NCBI RefSeq assembly: GCF_019443445.1
Contig: NZ_CP080378.1
Location: forward strand, 4,402,001 to 4,466,000
DNA: 64,000 bases
Source: Massilia sp. PAMC28688
Lineage (GTDB): Bacteria; Pseudomonadota; Gammaproteobacteria; Burkholderiales; Burkholderiaceae_D
Direction: 5' to 3'
A program made the position numbers and the translations under genes. Positions 1 to 9,819 of the stretch are shown one piece after another; position 1 is the stretch's first letter; each line of letters begins with the position of its first letter. The notes below the pieces were generated by a model that had not been told where the DNA came from, made no database searches, and was given only the letters and a program-made list of their open reading frames with translations.

Positions 1-2
1 TG

Positions 3-260
3 CCAACCCCGGCCCTGACCGAAGAGCGCCGCAAGGAAATGGTCAAGCTGGTCAAGGGCGAGGCGGAAGATGCGAAAATTGCTATCCGTAACATTCGCCG
101 CGATGCCAACGAATCGCTCAAGAAGCTCGTCAAGGACAAGGCCGTGTCGGAAGACGACGAGCGCCGCGCCTCCGACGAAATCCAGAAGCTGACCGACAAG
201 TTTGTGGTCGATGTCGACAAGCTGGTGGTAGAGAAGGAAAAGGAAGTGCTGACGGTCTAG
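3..260 (+). CDS. frr: Ribosome recycling factor, 3' end (partial)
   Basis: C-terminal 85 or so residues of ribosome recycling factor, which with EF-G splits the post-termination ribosome so the subunits can be reused. The gene enters from the left edge; the first complete codon is at base 3 and reads [13 protein letters not shown], the conserved RRF hinge-to-helix motif. It continues with the family's NIRRDAN and SEDDERR stretches, a charged long alpha helix (domain I three-helix bundle), and ends [10 protein letters not shown] hairpin terminator follows at 281-312. Position directly ahead of uppS is the normal order in proteobacteria (tsf-pyrH-frr-uppS). Confidence 0.95.
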   Translation, partial: PTPALTEERRKEMVKLVKGEAEDAKIAIRNIRRDANESLKKLVKDKAVSEDDERRASDEIQKLTDKFVVDVDKLVVEKEKEVLTV

Positions 261-280
261 CCGCTGCCAGCATTTCCCAG

Positions 281-312
281 GCGTGGAAGAGGGCAGCTTC
301 TTCCACGCTTTT
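281..312 (+). terminator. Rho-independent terminator after frr
   Basis: Two perfect 10-base arms, gcgtggaaga at 281-290 and tcttccacgc at 299-308, enclose an 8-base loop and are followed at once by four T. This is a good intrinsic terminator and suggests that the envelope operon starting with uppS is at least partly uncoupled from frr and needs its own promoter between about 313 and 357, although I could not recognise a convincing -35/-10 pair there. Confidence 0.7.
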
Positions 313-357
313 GCCAGTCATCCAGCACATTTGCAGCAAAACCGTTAGCCCGCATTT

Positions 358-1110
358 ATGATATTCAAGAGTTCGACGACAGCTGTACCGGAAGTGGCCA
401 CCGTGCCGCGCCATGTGGCCATCATCATGGATGGCAATGGTCGCTGGGCAACGAAGCGCTTCCTGCCGCGCGTAGCCGGCCACGTCAAGGGCGTGGAAGC
501 CGTGCGCGACGTCGTGGAAGCCTGCGCCCTGCGCGGCGTCGAGTACCTGACCCTGTTTGCCTTTTCGTCCGAAAACTGGCGCCGCCCCGAGGAAGAAGTG
601 TCGCTGCTGATGAAGCTATTCGTCACTGCCCTTGAGCGCGAAGTGTCCAAGATGCATGCGAACAATATCCGCCTGAAGGTGGTGGGTGACTTGTCGCGCT
701 TTGACAGCAAGCTGCAGGACATGATTGCCAATGCCGAGCGCCGTACCGCCAACAACACGCGCCTGACGGTCTCGATCTGCGCCAACTACGGCGGACGCTG
801 GGACATCATGCAAGCGACCAGCAAGATGATCGCGGCCAATCCCGGCATCACCAATTTTACCGAAGAGCAATTGTCGGAGCACCTGGCCATGGCCTACGCG
901 CCCGAGCCGGACCTGTTCATCCGCACCGGCGGCGAACAGCGCATTTCCAACTTCCTGCTGTGGCAGCTGGCATACTCCGAGCTGTACTTCAGCGATACCT
1001 ACTGGCCCGATTTTTCGATCGCCTCGCTCGACGAAGCGATTGCCTCGTACCAGAGCCGCGAGCGCCGTTTCGGGCGCACGGGCGACCAACTAGCCGAGAA
1101 TAAGACTTAA
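358..1110 (+). CDS. uppS: Isoprenyl (undecaprenyl) diphosphate synthase
   Basis: Cis-prenyltransferase that condenses isopentenyl diphosphate onto farnesyl diphosphate to make C55 undecaprenyl diphosphate, the lipid carrier for peptidoglycan and O-antigen. 250 residues, normal for the family. The catalytic Asp is D25 in the signature [10 protein letters not shown]; the C-terminal [15 protein letters not shown] substrate-binding motif and the SELYF stretch are present. No strong Shine-Dalgarno precedes the ATG at 358, so the start is chosen from the family N-terminus (about 20 residues before the DGNGRW motif). First gene of the envelope operon; its stop at 1108-1110 is followed immediately by the cdsA start. 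Confidence 0.95.
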   Translation: MIFKSSTTAVPEVATVPRHVAIIMDGNGRWATKRFLPRVAGHVKGVEAVRDVVEACALRGVEYLTLFAFSSENWRRPEEEVSLLMKLFVTALEREVSKMHANNIRLKVVGDLSRFDSKLQDMIANAERRTANNTRLTVSICANYGGRWDIMQATSKMIAANPGITNFTEEQLSEHLAMAYAPEPDLFIRTGGEQRISNFLLWQLAYSELYFSDTYWPDFSIASLDEAIASYQSRERRFGRTGDQLAENKT

Positions 1111-1944
1111 ATGCTCAAGACCCGGGTCATTACCGCTGTTGTCCTGCTCGCCGTTCTGCTGGCGGTCCTGTTTGGCGATTTTTATCCGGGCTTCGTGGCC
1201 GTGATCCTGGCCTTCCTGCTTGCCGGCATCACCGAAGGCTTCCAGCTGTTTGGCCGCTCGCGCAAGCAGTCACTGATCATCGGCGTGTTCTGGACGGCGG
1301 CCTTTGCCTACGCCTTCCTGTATCAGCAAAACCCGCAAGCTTACAAGTTGTGGTTCGTGCTCTCGACCGCGTTCTGGCTGCTGCGCTTCGTGCCCTGCCT
1401 GGCGACCGGCCTGCCGCCACTGGCCACCACGCGCAACACCGTCATCGGCTATATGTATCCGATCTCGGTCATTGCCTGCTTTGCCGCCATTGTCATGTTT
1501 TTCAAGGTCTCGGCCGTCTACCTGCTGTCGGTCATGGCGCTGGTGTGGATTGCCGACATTTTTGCCTACTTCTGCGGCAAGGCCTTTGGCAAGCGCAAGC
1601 TTGCGCCCACCATTTCGCCCGGCAAATCATGGGAAGGCGCCATTGGCGGCGGCATCTTTGTGCTCCTGATTTCGGCTGCCGTGATCCTGTTTGGTGGCGA
1701 GGCGCTGGCCGGCACCTTCGTGGTGGCTGTGCAGGCCAAGTTCGGCTGGGCCATGACGCTCCTGATCCTGATGGTCATCACCGCGGCCAGTGTCGTGGGC
1801 GACCTGTTTGAATCCCAGCTCAAGCGCCGCGCCGGCGTCAAGGACAGCAGCAATCTGCTGCCTGGCCACGGCGGCGTGCTTGACCGTATTGACGCCCTGA
1901 TCCCCGTGCTGCCGCTGGCCGCGCTGATCCACACGGCGCTCTAG
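1111..1944 (+). CDS. cdsA: Phosphatidate cytidylyltransferase
   Basis: Integral inner-membrane enzyme that makes CDP-diacylglycerol from CTP and phosphatidic acid, the branch point for all phospholipids. 277 residues with about eight hydrophobic segments. The CDS family signatures are visible: [12 protein letters not shown] in the third quarter and [11 protein letters not shown] near the C-terminus. The ATG directly abuts the uppS stop codon, so translation is probably coupled. Eleven bases separate it from dxr. Confidence 0.95.
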   Translation: MLKTRVITAVVLLAVLLAVLFGDFYPGFVAVILAFLLAGITEGFQLFGRSRKQSLIIGVFWTAAFAYAFLYQQNPQAYKLWFVLSTAFWLLRFVPCLATGLPPLATTRNTVIGYMYPISVIACFAAIVMFFKVSAVYLLSVMALVWIADIFAYFCGKAFGKRKLAPTISPGKSWEGAIGGGIFVLLISAAVILFGGEALAGTFVVAVQAKFGWAMTLLILMVITAASVVGDLFESQLKRRAGVKDSSNLLPGHGGVLDRIDALIPVLPLAALIHTAL

Positions 1945-1955
1945 AAGGACCCACA

Positions 1956-3137
1956 ATGCAACGCATCACCATTCTTGGCGCGACCGGCTCGATCGGCGTG
2001 TCAACCCTCGACGTTCTCGCGCGCCATCCCGACAAGTACGAAGTCTATGCCCTCTCGGCCCACGGCCGGGTGGACGAACTGGCCGCCCAGTGCGCCCAGT
2101 TCCGCCCCGCGCGCGCCGTGGTCGGCAGCGCCGATGCCGCCGCCCGCCTGGCTTTGTTGCTGCGCGAGCGCGGCATCAAGACCGATGTGGAATACGGCGA
2201 AGCGGCCCTGTGCGACATCGCCTCGCACAGCCAGACCGATACCGTGATGGCCGCCATTGTCGGCGCGGCCGGTCTGGCGCCCACGCTGGCCGCTGCCCGC
2301 GCCGGGAAAAAGATCCTCCTGGCGAACAAGGAAGCGCTGGTCATGTCCGGCCAGCTGTTCATGGACGCGGTGCAGGAGCACGGCGCCACGCTGCTGCCCA
2401 TCGACAGCGAGCACAATGCCATTTTCCAGTCGCTGCCGCAGTCGTATGCCCGTTCGCCGCGCGGCGCCGGGGTATCCAAGATCCTGCTGACGGCTTCCGG
2501 CGGACCGTTTCTCAAGCGCGACGTCGCCACCCTGGAGCACGTCACGCCCGACGAAGCCTGCAAGCACCCGAACTGGGAAATGGGCCGCAAGATATCGGTC
2601 GATTCGGCCACCATGATGAACAAGGGCCTGGAAGTGATCGAGGCGCACTGGCTCTTCGGCGCGCCTGCCAGCCTGATCGAGGTTGTCATCCACCCGCAAA
2701 GCGTGATTCACTCAATGGTGTCGTATGTCGATGGCTCCGTGATTGCGGAGCTGGGCAACCCCGACATGCGTACGCCGATCGCCAACGCGCTGGCTTTTCC
2801 GGACCGGATCGAATCGGGAGTAGGGCAGCTGGACCTGACCGCCATCGGCACGCTGCACTTTGAAAAGCCCGATTTCGTACGCTTTCCCTGCCTGGCGCTG
2901 GCCTTTGAAGCACTGCAAGCCGGTGGCACCGCCCCCGCGCTGCTCAACGCCGCCAATGAAGTGGCGGTGGCAGCCTTCCTGGACCGCCGCATCGGCTTTC
3001 GCGATATCGACCGCGTGATTGCGCGCGTCATGCACGAGAACGAGCATGGCGCCGCCTCCAGCATCGACGCGGTCATGGCCCAGGATGCGCGCGCCCGCCG
3101 CGCGGCCACCGCCATCGTCGACGGCATCGCGAGATGA
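1956..3137 (+). CDS. dxr: 1-deoxy-D-xylulose 5-phosphate reductoisomerase
   Basis: Second step of the MEP isoprenoid pathway: converts DXP to MEP using NADPH and a divalent metal. 393 residues. The NADPH-binding loop GATGSIG is at residues 8-14; NKEALVMSG and the metal/substrate motif [11 protein letters not shown] are conserved, as is the flexible-loop region with HPNWEMG. The Shine-Dalgarno aaggac lies before the ATG. It supplies the precursor for the uppS product two genes upstream, which explains the clustering. Its stop overlaps the rseP start (ATGA at 3134-3137). Confidence 0.95.
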   Translation: MQRITILGATGSIGVSTLDVLARHPDKYEVYALSAHGRVDELAAQCAQFRPARAVVGSADAAARLALLLRERGIKTDVEYGEAALCDIASHSQTDTVMAAIVGAAGLAPTLAAARAGKKILLANKEALVMSGQLFMDAVQEHGATLLPIDSEHNAIFQSLPQSYARSPRGAGVSKILLTASGGPFLKRDVATLEHVTPDEACKHPNWEMGRKISVDSATMMNKGLEVIEAHWLFGAPASLIEVVIHPQSVIHSMVSYVDGSVIAELGNPDMRTPIANALAFPDRIESGVGQLDLTAIGTLHFEKPDFVRFPCLALAFEALQAGGTAPALLNAANEVAVAAFLDRRIGFRDIDRVIARVMHENEHGAASSIDAVMAQDARARRAATAIVDGIAR

Positions 3138-4474
3138 GTCTGTTGCAGACGGTGCTGGCGTTCCTGCTGGCCCTCGGTCCGCTGATCGTCTTCCACGAAC
3201 TGGGTCACTACTTTGTGGCGCGCCTGTGCGGCGTGAAGGTGCTGCGCTTTTCGGTTGGCATGGGCAAGGTCGTGTGGTCGCGCAAATTCGGTCCCGATCA
3301 GACGGAATGGGCGATTTCCGCGCTGCCGCTGGGCGGCTACGTCAAGATGCTCGACGACCGCGATCCCGCCACCGCCGCCAAAACCGCCTCCGACGCGGCG
3401 CGCGAATTCACGCGCCAGAGCGTATGGCGCCGCATTGCCATCGTCGCCGCCGGGCCGATTGCCAACTTCCTGCTCGCCATTGTGGTGCTGACCGGTCTTT
3501 ACATGTACGGCATGCAAGACGCCACCACCCGCCTGCGCGCCATGCCCGAGACGGCCATCGCCCACCAGGCCGGCCTGCGCGAGGGAGACCGCATCATCGC
3601 GGTCAATGGCCGTGAGATCGCCGGCTGGAGCGAGCTGCGCCTGGAAATCATGAGCGCGGCGATTGACAAGACCAGCGCGCGCCTGGAAGTGGTCCAGGCT
3701 GACGGTGGCCGTTCAAGCGCCGAGATTGCCGCTACCGCGTTTGAGAAGGTGGACCTGGAGAAGGATGTCCTGGCCCCATTGGGCCTGCAGCCGCGCCTGT
3801 CGCCCGCACAGCTGCGCACACCGCTGCCAGGCAGCGCCGCCGAACAGGCGGGCCTGCGTGAGGGCGACGTGGTGCAGGCCATCGACGGCCAGCCGGTGGT
3901 CGATGGCCTGGATCTGATACAGCAGGTACGGGCCAGCAAAGGCAGGACGGTGACGCTTGCTATCCTGCGCGACGGTGCGCCCCTCAAGGTGTCAGCGACG
4001 CCGCGCATGGATGCCAGGAGTGGCTACGCCATGCTGGGCGTGCAGACCAGTTCGCGCCCCGAGATGGTGCGCCTGCCGGCGGGGCCGGTCGAAGCGCTGG
4101 CCAAGGGCACTGCGGCCACCTGGGCCAGCGCCGTGATGCAGGTAAAACTGATCGGCAAGATCATCATGGGCGAGCTATCCTGGAAAAACATCACGGGCCC
4201 GGTGACGATTGCGGAATATGCCGGCGAGAGCGCGCGCCAGGGGCCGGAGACCTTCCTGCGCTTTCTTGCCGCTGTCAGCATCAGTCTGGGCGTGATGAAT
4301 CTGTTACCAATTCCGGTTCTGGACGGTGGGCTTTTGCTGTATTATTCGCTGGAAGTTTTGGCCCGGCGTCCGCTGCCGGAGCGCGTCATCGAGTTGGCGC
4401 AGCGTGCGGGCGTGGTCATGCTGGTCATGCTGATGTCGCTGGCCTTCTTCAACGACGCCATGCGGCACATCTGA
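3134..4474 (+). CDS. rseP: Site-2 intramembrane zinc metalloprotease RseP
   Basis: Inner-membrane protease that cleaves the anti-sigma factor RseA (after DegS) to release sigma E, and clears remnant signal peptides. 446 residues as expected. The zinc motif HELGH is at residues 21-25 within the first transmembrane segment. Two PDZ domains lie roughly at 125-200 and 210-290, each with a LREGD-type ligand-binding loop, and the third zinc ligand is in the [11 protein letters not shown] motif near residue 400, followed by C-terminal membrane helices. Translationally coupled to dxr by a 4-base overlap; placed just before bamA, whose assembly defects are what the sigma E pathway senses. Confidence 0.95.
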   Translation: MSLLQTVLAFLLALGPLIVFHELGHYFVARLCGVKVLRFSVGMGKVVWSRKFGPDQTEWAISALPLGGYVKMLDDRDPATAAKTASDAAREFTRQSVWRRIAIVAAGPIANFLLAIVVLTGLYMYGMQDATTRLRAMPETAIAHQAGLREGDRIIAVNGREIAGWSELRLEIMSAAIDKTSARLEVVQADGGRSSAEIAATAFEKVDLEKDVLAPLGLQPRLSPAQLRTPLPGSAAEQAGLREGDVVQAIDGQPVVDGLDLIQQVRASKGRTVTLAILRDGAPLKVSATPRMDARSGYAMLGVQTSSRPEMVRLPAGPVEALAKGTAATWASAVMQVKLIGKIIMGELSWKNITGPVTIAEYAGESARQGPETFLRFLAAVSISLGVMNLLPIPVLDGGLLLYYSLEVLARRPLPERVIELAQRAGVVMLVMLMSLAFFNDAMRHI

Positions 4475-4538
4475 ATGTGCCCCCGCATCCCCGAACAAAT
4501 ATGTAGGTAGTCCAAACGATAGACCATTGATTTAGCCG

Positions 4539-6869
4539 ATGAAATTACATTCTGAACGTCTAGCCGCACCTTTCTTCCGCCGTAGCCTGGTAGCCGCCGC
4601 CGTCATGACGCTGTGCGCCGCGCCTGCCTTTGCAGTGAGCCCGTTCGTGGTCAAGGACATCCGTGTCGAAGGCATCCAGCGTATCGAAGCCGGTACCGTG
4701 TTCAGCTACCTGCCGGTGCGCGTGGGCGAAACGTTTGACGACACCAAGAGCATCACCACCATCAAGGCGCTGTACAACCTGGGCTTTTTCAAGGACGTGC
4801 GCCTCGAGGAAGACAATGGGGTGCTGGTGGTGATCGTGGAAGAGCGTCCCGCCATCTCCACCGTGGACTTCACCGGCACCAAGAATTTTGAGAAAGATGC
4901 CCTGATCAAGTCGCTCAAGGAAATCGGCATTGGCGAAACCAAGACCTTCGACAAGTCCTCGGTCGACCGCGCCGAGCAGGAACTCAAGCGCCAGTACCTG
5001 TCGCAGGGCCTGTACGGGGTCAAGATCACCACCACCGTCACGCCGATCGAGCGCAATCGCGTCACCGTCATGTTCAATGTGGACGAAGGCGAAATGGCGC
5101 GCATCCGCGCCATCAACATCGTCGGCAACACCAAGTTTACGGACAAGGAACTGCGCCAGCAGCTCCAGCTCAACACCAAGGGCTGGTTCACCTGGTACAC
5201 CAAGGCTGACCAGTATTCCAAGACCAAGCTGACCGGCGACATCGAGACCATCAAGTCGTATTACCTGAACCGCGGCTACCTGGAAGCGAACGTGGAGTCG
5301 ACCCAGGTCGCCATCACGCCGGACAAGAAGGATATCTATCTCACCATCAACATTACCGAAGGTGAGCAGTACCGCGTCAAGGCCGTCAAGCTTGAAGGCG
5401 AGACCTTTGGCCGCGAAGAAGAATTGCGCTCCCTGATTCTGCTGCGTCCAGGCAATATCTATTCGGGCGACCTGCTCACCGCGAGCAACAAGCTGATCTC
5501 GGACCGCCTCGGCACCTTTGGGTATGCCTTCGCCAACGTCAATGCCAATCCTGAAATCGACCGCGACAAGCGTGAAGTCACCTTCACCTTCATGATCGAC
5601 CCGGGCAAGCGCGCCTACGTGCGCCGTATGAACATCGCCGGCAATACCACCACGCGCGACGAAGTCATTCGCCGCGAGTTCCGCCAGTTTGAAGGCTCTT
5701 GGTACGACGGCAACAAGATCAAGCTCTCGCGCGACCGCGTCGACCGTCTTGGCTACTTCAAGGACGTCACCATCGACACCCCGGAAGCCCAGGGCACGTC
5801 GGACCAGGTGGACGTGAACGTGACGGTGACGGAAAAGCCGACCGGTAACTTCATGATCGGCGGCGCCTATTCGCAGGCCGAGCGCTTCACCTTCAACGCC
5901 TCGATCCAGCAGGCCAACTTTGCCGGCAGCGGCACCACGGTGGGCTTCGAGATCAATACCAGCAGCTACAGCCGCACCATCGCGCTGTCGCAGGTTGACC
6001 CGTACTTCACGGCCGACGGCATTTCGCAGTCGTTCGAGCTGTACACCCGTACCACGCGGCCGCCTATCCTCAATACCGGTACCTTCAAGGTACGCCAGCA
6101 CGGCGGGCGCCTCAATTACGGCGTGCCGTTCTCGGAAAACGATACCGTGTTCTTCGGCCTGGGCCTGGAACGCACCGAGATTGAAACGGACGTCAACAGC
6201 CCGCTGCGCTACCAGGCCTACGTGCGCAGCGTGAACGGTGGCGGCTCCGGCATCGGCAGCGCGCGCACCAATTCGTTCCCGCTGACGGCCCAGTGGGCAC
6301 GGGACAGCCGCGACAGCGCCGTGACGCCATCCTATGGCCGCTTCCAGCGCGCCAACCTGGAAGTGGACCTGTTCGGCGACACCAAGTACTACCGCGCTGT
6401 GTACGAGCAGCAGTGGTACAAGCCGCTCACCCGCTCGATCACGCTGGCACTGCGCGGCGAAGCGGACTACGGCCGCGGCTTGCGCGGCAGCGATTTCCCG
6501 ATCTTCAAGAACTTCTATGCCGGTGGTATCGGGTCGGTACGCGGCTACGAAAGTTCGTCGCTGGGCGTGGTGGATGCCCGTAATGACGCCCTGGGGGGCG
6601 CCTCGCGCGTGATCGGCAACGTGGAGCTGCAGATGCCCTTCACCAGCGGCCCGGACAAGAGCTTGCGCTGGTTCGGCTTCATCGACGGCGGCCAGGTATT
6701 CCAGGAAGGCCAGCGCTGGCGTGCCAGCGAGCTGCGCTTCTCGTCCGGCCTGGGCCTGTCGTGGATTTCCCCGGTCGGTCCGCTCAAGTTGAGTTATGCT
6801 CTGCCTTTGAACAATAAACCGGGCGACCGCCTGGAGCGCTTCCAGTTCCAGATGGGTACAGGTTTCTGA
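4539..6869 (+). CDS. bamA: Outer membrane protein assembly factor BamA
   Basis: Essential core of the BAM complex that folds and inserts beta-barrel proteins into the outer membrane. 776 residues. A signal peptide with cleavage predicted after A32 (APAFA) is followed by five POTRA domains (about 35-435) and a C-terminal 16-strand barrel. The VRGY motif of barrel loop 6 is present as SVRGYESSSLG, and the protein ends in phenylalanine (MGTGF), the usual outer-membrane C-terminal signal. Preceded by a 64-base gap after rseP and followed by the periplasmic chaperone gene. Confidence 0.97.
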   Translation: MKLHSERLAAPFFRRSLVAAAVMTLCAAPAFAVSPFVVKDIRVEGIQRIEAGTVFSYLPVRVGETFDDTKSITTIKALYNLGFFKDVRLEEDNGVLVVIVEERPAISTVDFTGTKNFEKDALIKSLKEIGIGETKTFDKSSVDRAEQELKRQYLSQGLYGVKITTTVTPIERNRVTVMFNVDEGEMARIRAINIVGNTKFTDKELRQQLQLNTKGWFTWYTKADQYSKTKLTGDIETIKSYYLNRGYLEANVESTQVAITPDKKDIYLTINITEGEQYRVKAVKLEGETFGREEELRSLILLRPGNIYSGDLLTASNKLISDRLGTFGYAFANVNANPEIDRDKREVTFTFMIDPGKRAYVRRMNIAGNTTTRDEVIRREFRQFEGSWYDGNKIKLSRDRVDRLGYFKDVTIDTPEAQGTSDQVDVNVTVTEKPTGNFMIGGAYSQAERFTFNASIQQANFAGSGTTVGFEINTSSYSRTIALSQVDPYFTADGISQSFELYTRTTRPPILNTGTFKVRQHGGRLNYGVPFSENDTVFFGLGLERTEIETDVNSPLRYQAYVRSVNGGGSGIGSARTNSFPLTAQWARDSRDSAVTPSYGRFQRANLEVDLFGDTKYYRAVYEQQWYKPLTRSITLALRGEADYGRGLRGSDFPIFKNFYAGGIGSVRGYESSSLGVVDARNDALGGASRVIGNVELQMPFTSGPDKSLRWFGFIDGGQVFQEGQRWRASELRFSSGLGLSWISPVGPLKLSYALPLNNKPGDRLERFQFQMGTGF

Positions 6870-6906
6870 TCAGTTGCACCGTTTTACTTAAAGATTGCGG
6901 AGAACT

Positions 6907-7419
6907 ATGTTGAGAACATTGACTGCCTCGTTGCCCAAGCAGCTGGCCGTGCTGACATTGCTGGCCTGCGCGTCGCTGGCCCAGGCGCAGCCCAGCAGGG
7001 TGGGCTTCGTCTATACCGAGCGCCTCATGACCGAGTCCAAGATGGCCAAGACGGCGGACGCGAAAATCGAAGCGGAATTCTCCAAGCGCCAGAAGGCCAT
7101 CCAGGAAACCATTTCGCGCTTCAAGGCCATGTCGGACAAGTTCGATGCGGAAGCGGCCAAGTTGACCGAGCCGGAACGCACCAAGCGCGCGCGCGAACTG
7201 ATCGACCTCGACAAGGATGTTCAGCGCACCCAGCGCGAATTCCGCGAAGACCTCATCCAGCGCAAGAGCGAGGAACGGGCCAATATTTCGACCCGCGCCT
7301 ACAAGCTGATCGAGCAGATCGCCGAGCAGGAACGGCTCGACATCGTGCTGCAGGAAGCAGCCTGGGTCAGTCCGCGCATCGATATTACCGACAAGGTACT
7401 CAAGCTGCTGGACAAGTAA
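6907..7419 (+). CDS. skp: Periplasmic chaperone OmpH/Skp
   Basis: Trimeric periplasmic chaperone that carries unfolded outer-membrane proteins to BAM. 170 residues from the ATG at 6907. An in-frame TTG at 6895 is possible but the sequence gcggaga just before 6907 looks like the ribosome binding site, so the ATG is preferred. A signal peptide ends near residue 27 (SLAQA), followed by the short conserved VGFVYTERLM strand and a long charged coiled-coil (about 45-125) that forms the tentacles, then the C-terminal strand LDIVLQEAAWV. Sits between bamA and lpxD, the canonical position. Confidence 0.92.
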   Translation: MLRTLTASLPKQLAVLTLLACASLAQAQPSRVGFVYTERLMTESKMAKTADAKIEAEFSKRQKAIQETISRFKAMSDKFDAEAAKLTEPERTKRARELIDLDKDVQRTQREFREDLIQRKSEERANISTRAYKLIEQIAEQERLDIVLQEAAWVSPRIDITDKVLKLLDK

Positions 7420-7469
7420 TTGCAGGCGTCGGCCTTGCAGGCATTCAATTTTTATTCTGAAAGACCACG

Positions 7470-8534
7470 ATGGGCACTCGACTAGGTGAATTGGTCGAAC
7501 GCTTTGGCGGCCAGCTGGCGGGCGATCCCAATCTTGAAGTAAGCGGGATCGCACCCCTGGCTGACGCGGGCGTTTCGCACATCAGCTTCCTCAGCAACAG
7601 CAAATTCCGGGCCCAGGCGGCCCAGAGCGGCGCCGCGGCGCTGATCGTATCAAGCGCCGACGATGCGCTCGTTGCCGCGACTTATACCGGTGCGCGCATC
7701 GTCACCGCCAATCCTTACGCCTACTTTGCCCGCGCGGCGCAGTACTTCGCTTCGCTCGACGAGATCGTGCCGGCCCCGGGCATCGACCCCACGGCCAGCG
7801 TGGCTCCGGGCGCGCAGATTGCGGCCAGCGCCCACGTGGGGCCCCATGTGACGGTGGAGGCGGGCGCGCAGGTGGGCGAGGGCGCCGTGATTGACGCCGG
7901 CTGCTTTGTCGGCCGCGACGCCGTCATCGGCGCGCACACGCACCTGTTTGCGAATGTGACTTTCCACGCCCGCTGCCAGATTGGCGCACGCGGCATCATC
8001 CACTCGGGCGCCGTGATCGGGACCGACGGTTTTGGTTTTGCCAATGAAGGCGGCGTGTACATCAAGATTCCGCAGACCGGGCGCGTGGTCATTGGCGACG
8101 ATGTGGACATTGGCGCCAACACCACCATCGACCGCGGCGCGCTGGCCGACACCATCATCGAAGACGGTGTCAAGCTCGATAACCAGATCCAGATTGGCCA
8201 CAACTGCCACATTGGCGCACACACGGCCATGGCCGGCTGCGTGGGCGTGGCAGGCAGCGCAAAAATCGGCAAGTACTGCACCTTTGGCGGCGCCGCCATG
8301 GTGCTTGGCCACCTCACCATCGCCGACAAGGTCCACATTTCGTCGGGCAGCATGGTGTCGCGCTCGATCCTGGAGCCGGGCCAGTACACCGGCTTCTATC
8401 CGCTGGCGAAAAACGCCGAGTGGGAAAAAAGTGCGGCAATCGTTCGCAACCTCGATGCCATGCGCGATAAAATCCGGGCGCTGGAAAAAACCCTCAAGAC
8501 CCTTACCGAGCAATCACAGAATAACAAACCATGA
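7470..8534 (+). CDS. lpxD: UDP-3-O-acylglucosamine N-acyltransferase
   Basis: Third step of lipid A synthesis: transfers a 3-hydroxyacyl chain from ACP to the 2-amino group of UDP-3-O-acylglucosamine. 354 residues. An N-terminal uridine-binding domain (about 1-100) is followed by a long left-handed beta helix of hexapeptide repeats (I/V/A-G-x-x-x-x). The catalytic histidine region [10 protein letters not shown] and the GTDGFGFA loop are conserved. A C-terminal helix ([12 protein letters not shown]) ends the protein. Its stop overlaps the fabZ start by four bases. Confidence 0.96.
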   Translation: MGTRLGELVERFGGQLAGDPNLEVSGIAPLADAGVSHISFLSNSKFRAQAAQSGAAALIVSSADDALVAATYTGARIVTANPYAYFARAAQYFASLDEIVPAPGIDPTASVAPGAQIAASAHVGPHVTVEAGAQVGEGAVIDAGCFVGRDAVIGAHTHLFANVTFHARCQIGARGIIHSGAVIGTDGFGFANEGGVYIKIPQTGRVVIGDDVDIGANTTIDRGALADTIIEDGVKLDNQIQIGHNCHIGAHTAMAGCVGVAGSAKIGKYCTFGGAAMVLGHLTIADKVHISSGSMVSRSILEPGQYTGFYPLAKNAEWEKSAAIVRNLDAMRDKIRALEKTLKTLTEQSQNNKP

Positions 8535-9031
8535 CGACCACCGCCGACACCGCCGACACGAGCAAGATGCTCGACATTTGCCAGATCAAGAAGCTGCTGC
8601 CGCACCGCTATCCGCTGCTGCTGGTGGACCGCGTGCTGACCTGGGAAGCCAACAAGTCGATCACCGCGATCAAGAACGTGACCGCCAATGAAGAATTCTT
8701 CAACGGCCATTTCCCGCACAAGCCGGTCATGCCCGGTGTGCTCATGATCGAAGCGCTGGCCCAGACCGCGGCCATCCTGTCGTTCCTGACCATGGGCGTG
8801 ACGCCGGACGAGAATTCCGTGGTCTATTTCGTGGGCATCGACAATGCGCGCTTCAAGCGCCCGGTCGGCCCTGGCGACCAGCTCAAGATGGATGTCGAGA
8901 TCCTGCGCGTTTCGCGCGGCATCTGGAAGTACAAGGCCGTGGGGACCGTGGACGGCGCGGTGGCGCTGGAAGCGGAACTGATGTGCACCATCCGCAGCTC
9001 CGCCGACGCGAGCCAGCCAGCGGGGAAGTGA
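8531..9031 (+). CDS. fabZ: 3-hydroxyacyl-ACP dehydratase FabZ
   Basis: Dehydrates 3-hydroxyacyl-ACP to trans-2-enoyl-ACP in type II fatty acid elongation and so competes with LpxA and LpxD for the same hydroxyacyl-ACP pool. 166 residues in a single hot-dog fold. The catalytic pair is H60 in [12 protein letters not shown] and E74 in MIEALAQ. The N-terminus carries about ten extra Thr/Ala/Asp-rich residues before the conserved core ([15 protein letters not shown]). Overlaps lpxD by 4 bases and lpxA by 1 base (TGATG), indicating tight coupling. Confidence 0.96.
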   Translation: MTTTADTADTSKMLDICQIKKLLPHRYPLLLVDRVLTWEANKSITAIKNVTANEEFFNGHFPHKPVMPGVLMIEALAQTAAILSFLTMGVTPDENSVVYFVGIDNARFKRPVGPGDQLKMDVEILRVSRGIWKYKAVGTVDGAVALEAELMCTIRSSADASQPAGK

Positions 9032-9819
9032 TGAGCAGGATTCATCCAACCGCCATCATCGACCCCAAGGCGCAGCTCGACAGCAGCGTGGAAGTGGGAC
9101 CGTACTCCATCATTGGTCCGCACGTGTCGATTGATGCCGGCACCGTGGTGGGCCCGCACGTGGTCATCGAAGGCCACACCACCATCGGCAAGGACAACAA
9201 GTTCTTTCAGTTCTCGTCCATCGGCGCGGCCCCGCAGGACAAGAAGTGGTCCGGCGAAGCGACTCGGCTGGAAGTGGGCGACCGCAACACGGTGCGCGAA
9301 TTCTGTACCTTCAATACCGGCACGGTGCAGGACAAGGGCGTCACCCGCCTGGGCAACGATAACTGGATTTCGGCCTATGTCCACCTGGCGCACGATTGCC
9401 AGGTCGGTAGCAACACCATTTTCTCCAACAATGCGCAGCTCGCCGGCCACGTGGAAGTGGGCGACTGGGCGATCCTGTCCGGCTACGCCGGCGTCCACCA
9501 GTTCTGCAAGATTGGGGCGCACGCCTTTATCGGCATGTACACCAGCCTGACCCAGGACGTGCCACCGTTCGTGCTGGTGTCGGGTAATCCGGCCGGCGCG
9601 CGCGGCGTCAATATCGAAGGCATCAAGCGCCGTGGTTTTACGCGGCCGCAGATCGATGCCGTGCGCGCGGCGTACAAGAATATCTACCGCAACAATCTGA
9701 CGCTGGAAGAAGCCAAGGCAGTGCTGGCAAAAGACCACGCTGCAGCGGCTGAAGGCGCCGAGCAGATTGGCATGATGCTCGACTTCCTGGGAACGGCCAC
9801 CCGTGGCATCGTCCGCTGA
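9031..9819 (+). CDS. lpxA: UDP-N-acetylglucosamine O-acyltransferase
   Basis: First step of lipid A synthesis: moves a 3-hydroxyacyl chain from ACP to the 3-OH of UDP-GlcNAc. 262 residues, same length as E. coli LpxA. The start at 9031 is chosen because it gives the family N-terminus SRIHPTAIIDP and overlaps the fabZ stop by one base; an upstream in-frame ATG at 8983 would lie inside fabZ. Left-handed beta helix of hexapeptide repeats followed by a helical C-terminus. Catalytic base is H121 in LAHDC. By alignment to E. coli through HQFC and IGAH, M169 occupies the hydrocarbon-ruler position (E. coli G173), as in Pseudomonas aeruginosa LpxA, predicting a C10 hydroxyacyl preference. Confidence 0.96.
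   Translation: MSRIHPTAIIDPKAQLDSSVEVGPYSIIGPHVSIDAGTVVGPHVVIEGHTTIGKDNKFFQFSSIGAAPQDKKWSGEATRLEVGDRNTVREFCTFNTGTVQDKGVTRLGNDNWISAYVHLAHDCQVGSNTIFSNNAQLAGHVEVGDWAILSGYAGVHQFCKIGAHAFIGMYTSLTQDVPPFVLVSGNPAGARGVNIEGIKRRGFTRPQIDAVRAAYKNIYRNNLTLEEAKAVLAKDHAAAAEGAEQIGMMLDFLGTATRGIVR

Noticed and set aside
4560..6101. Long open minus-strand frame opposite bamA
   Set aside because: High GC makes long antisense frames common; the sequence is Val/Asp/Leu-rich without motifs and fully overlaps bamA.
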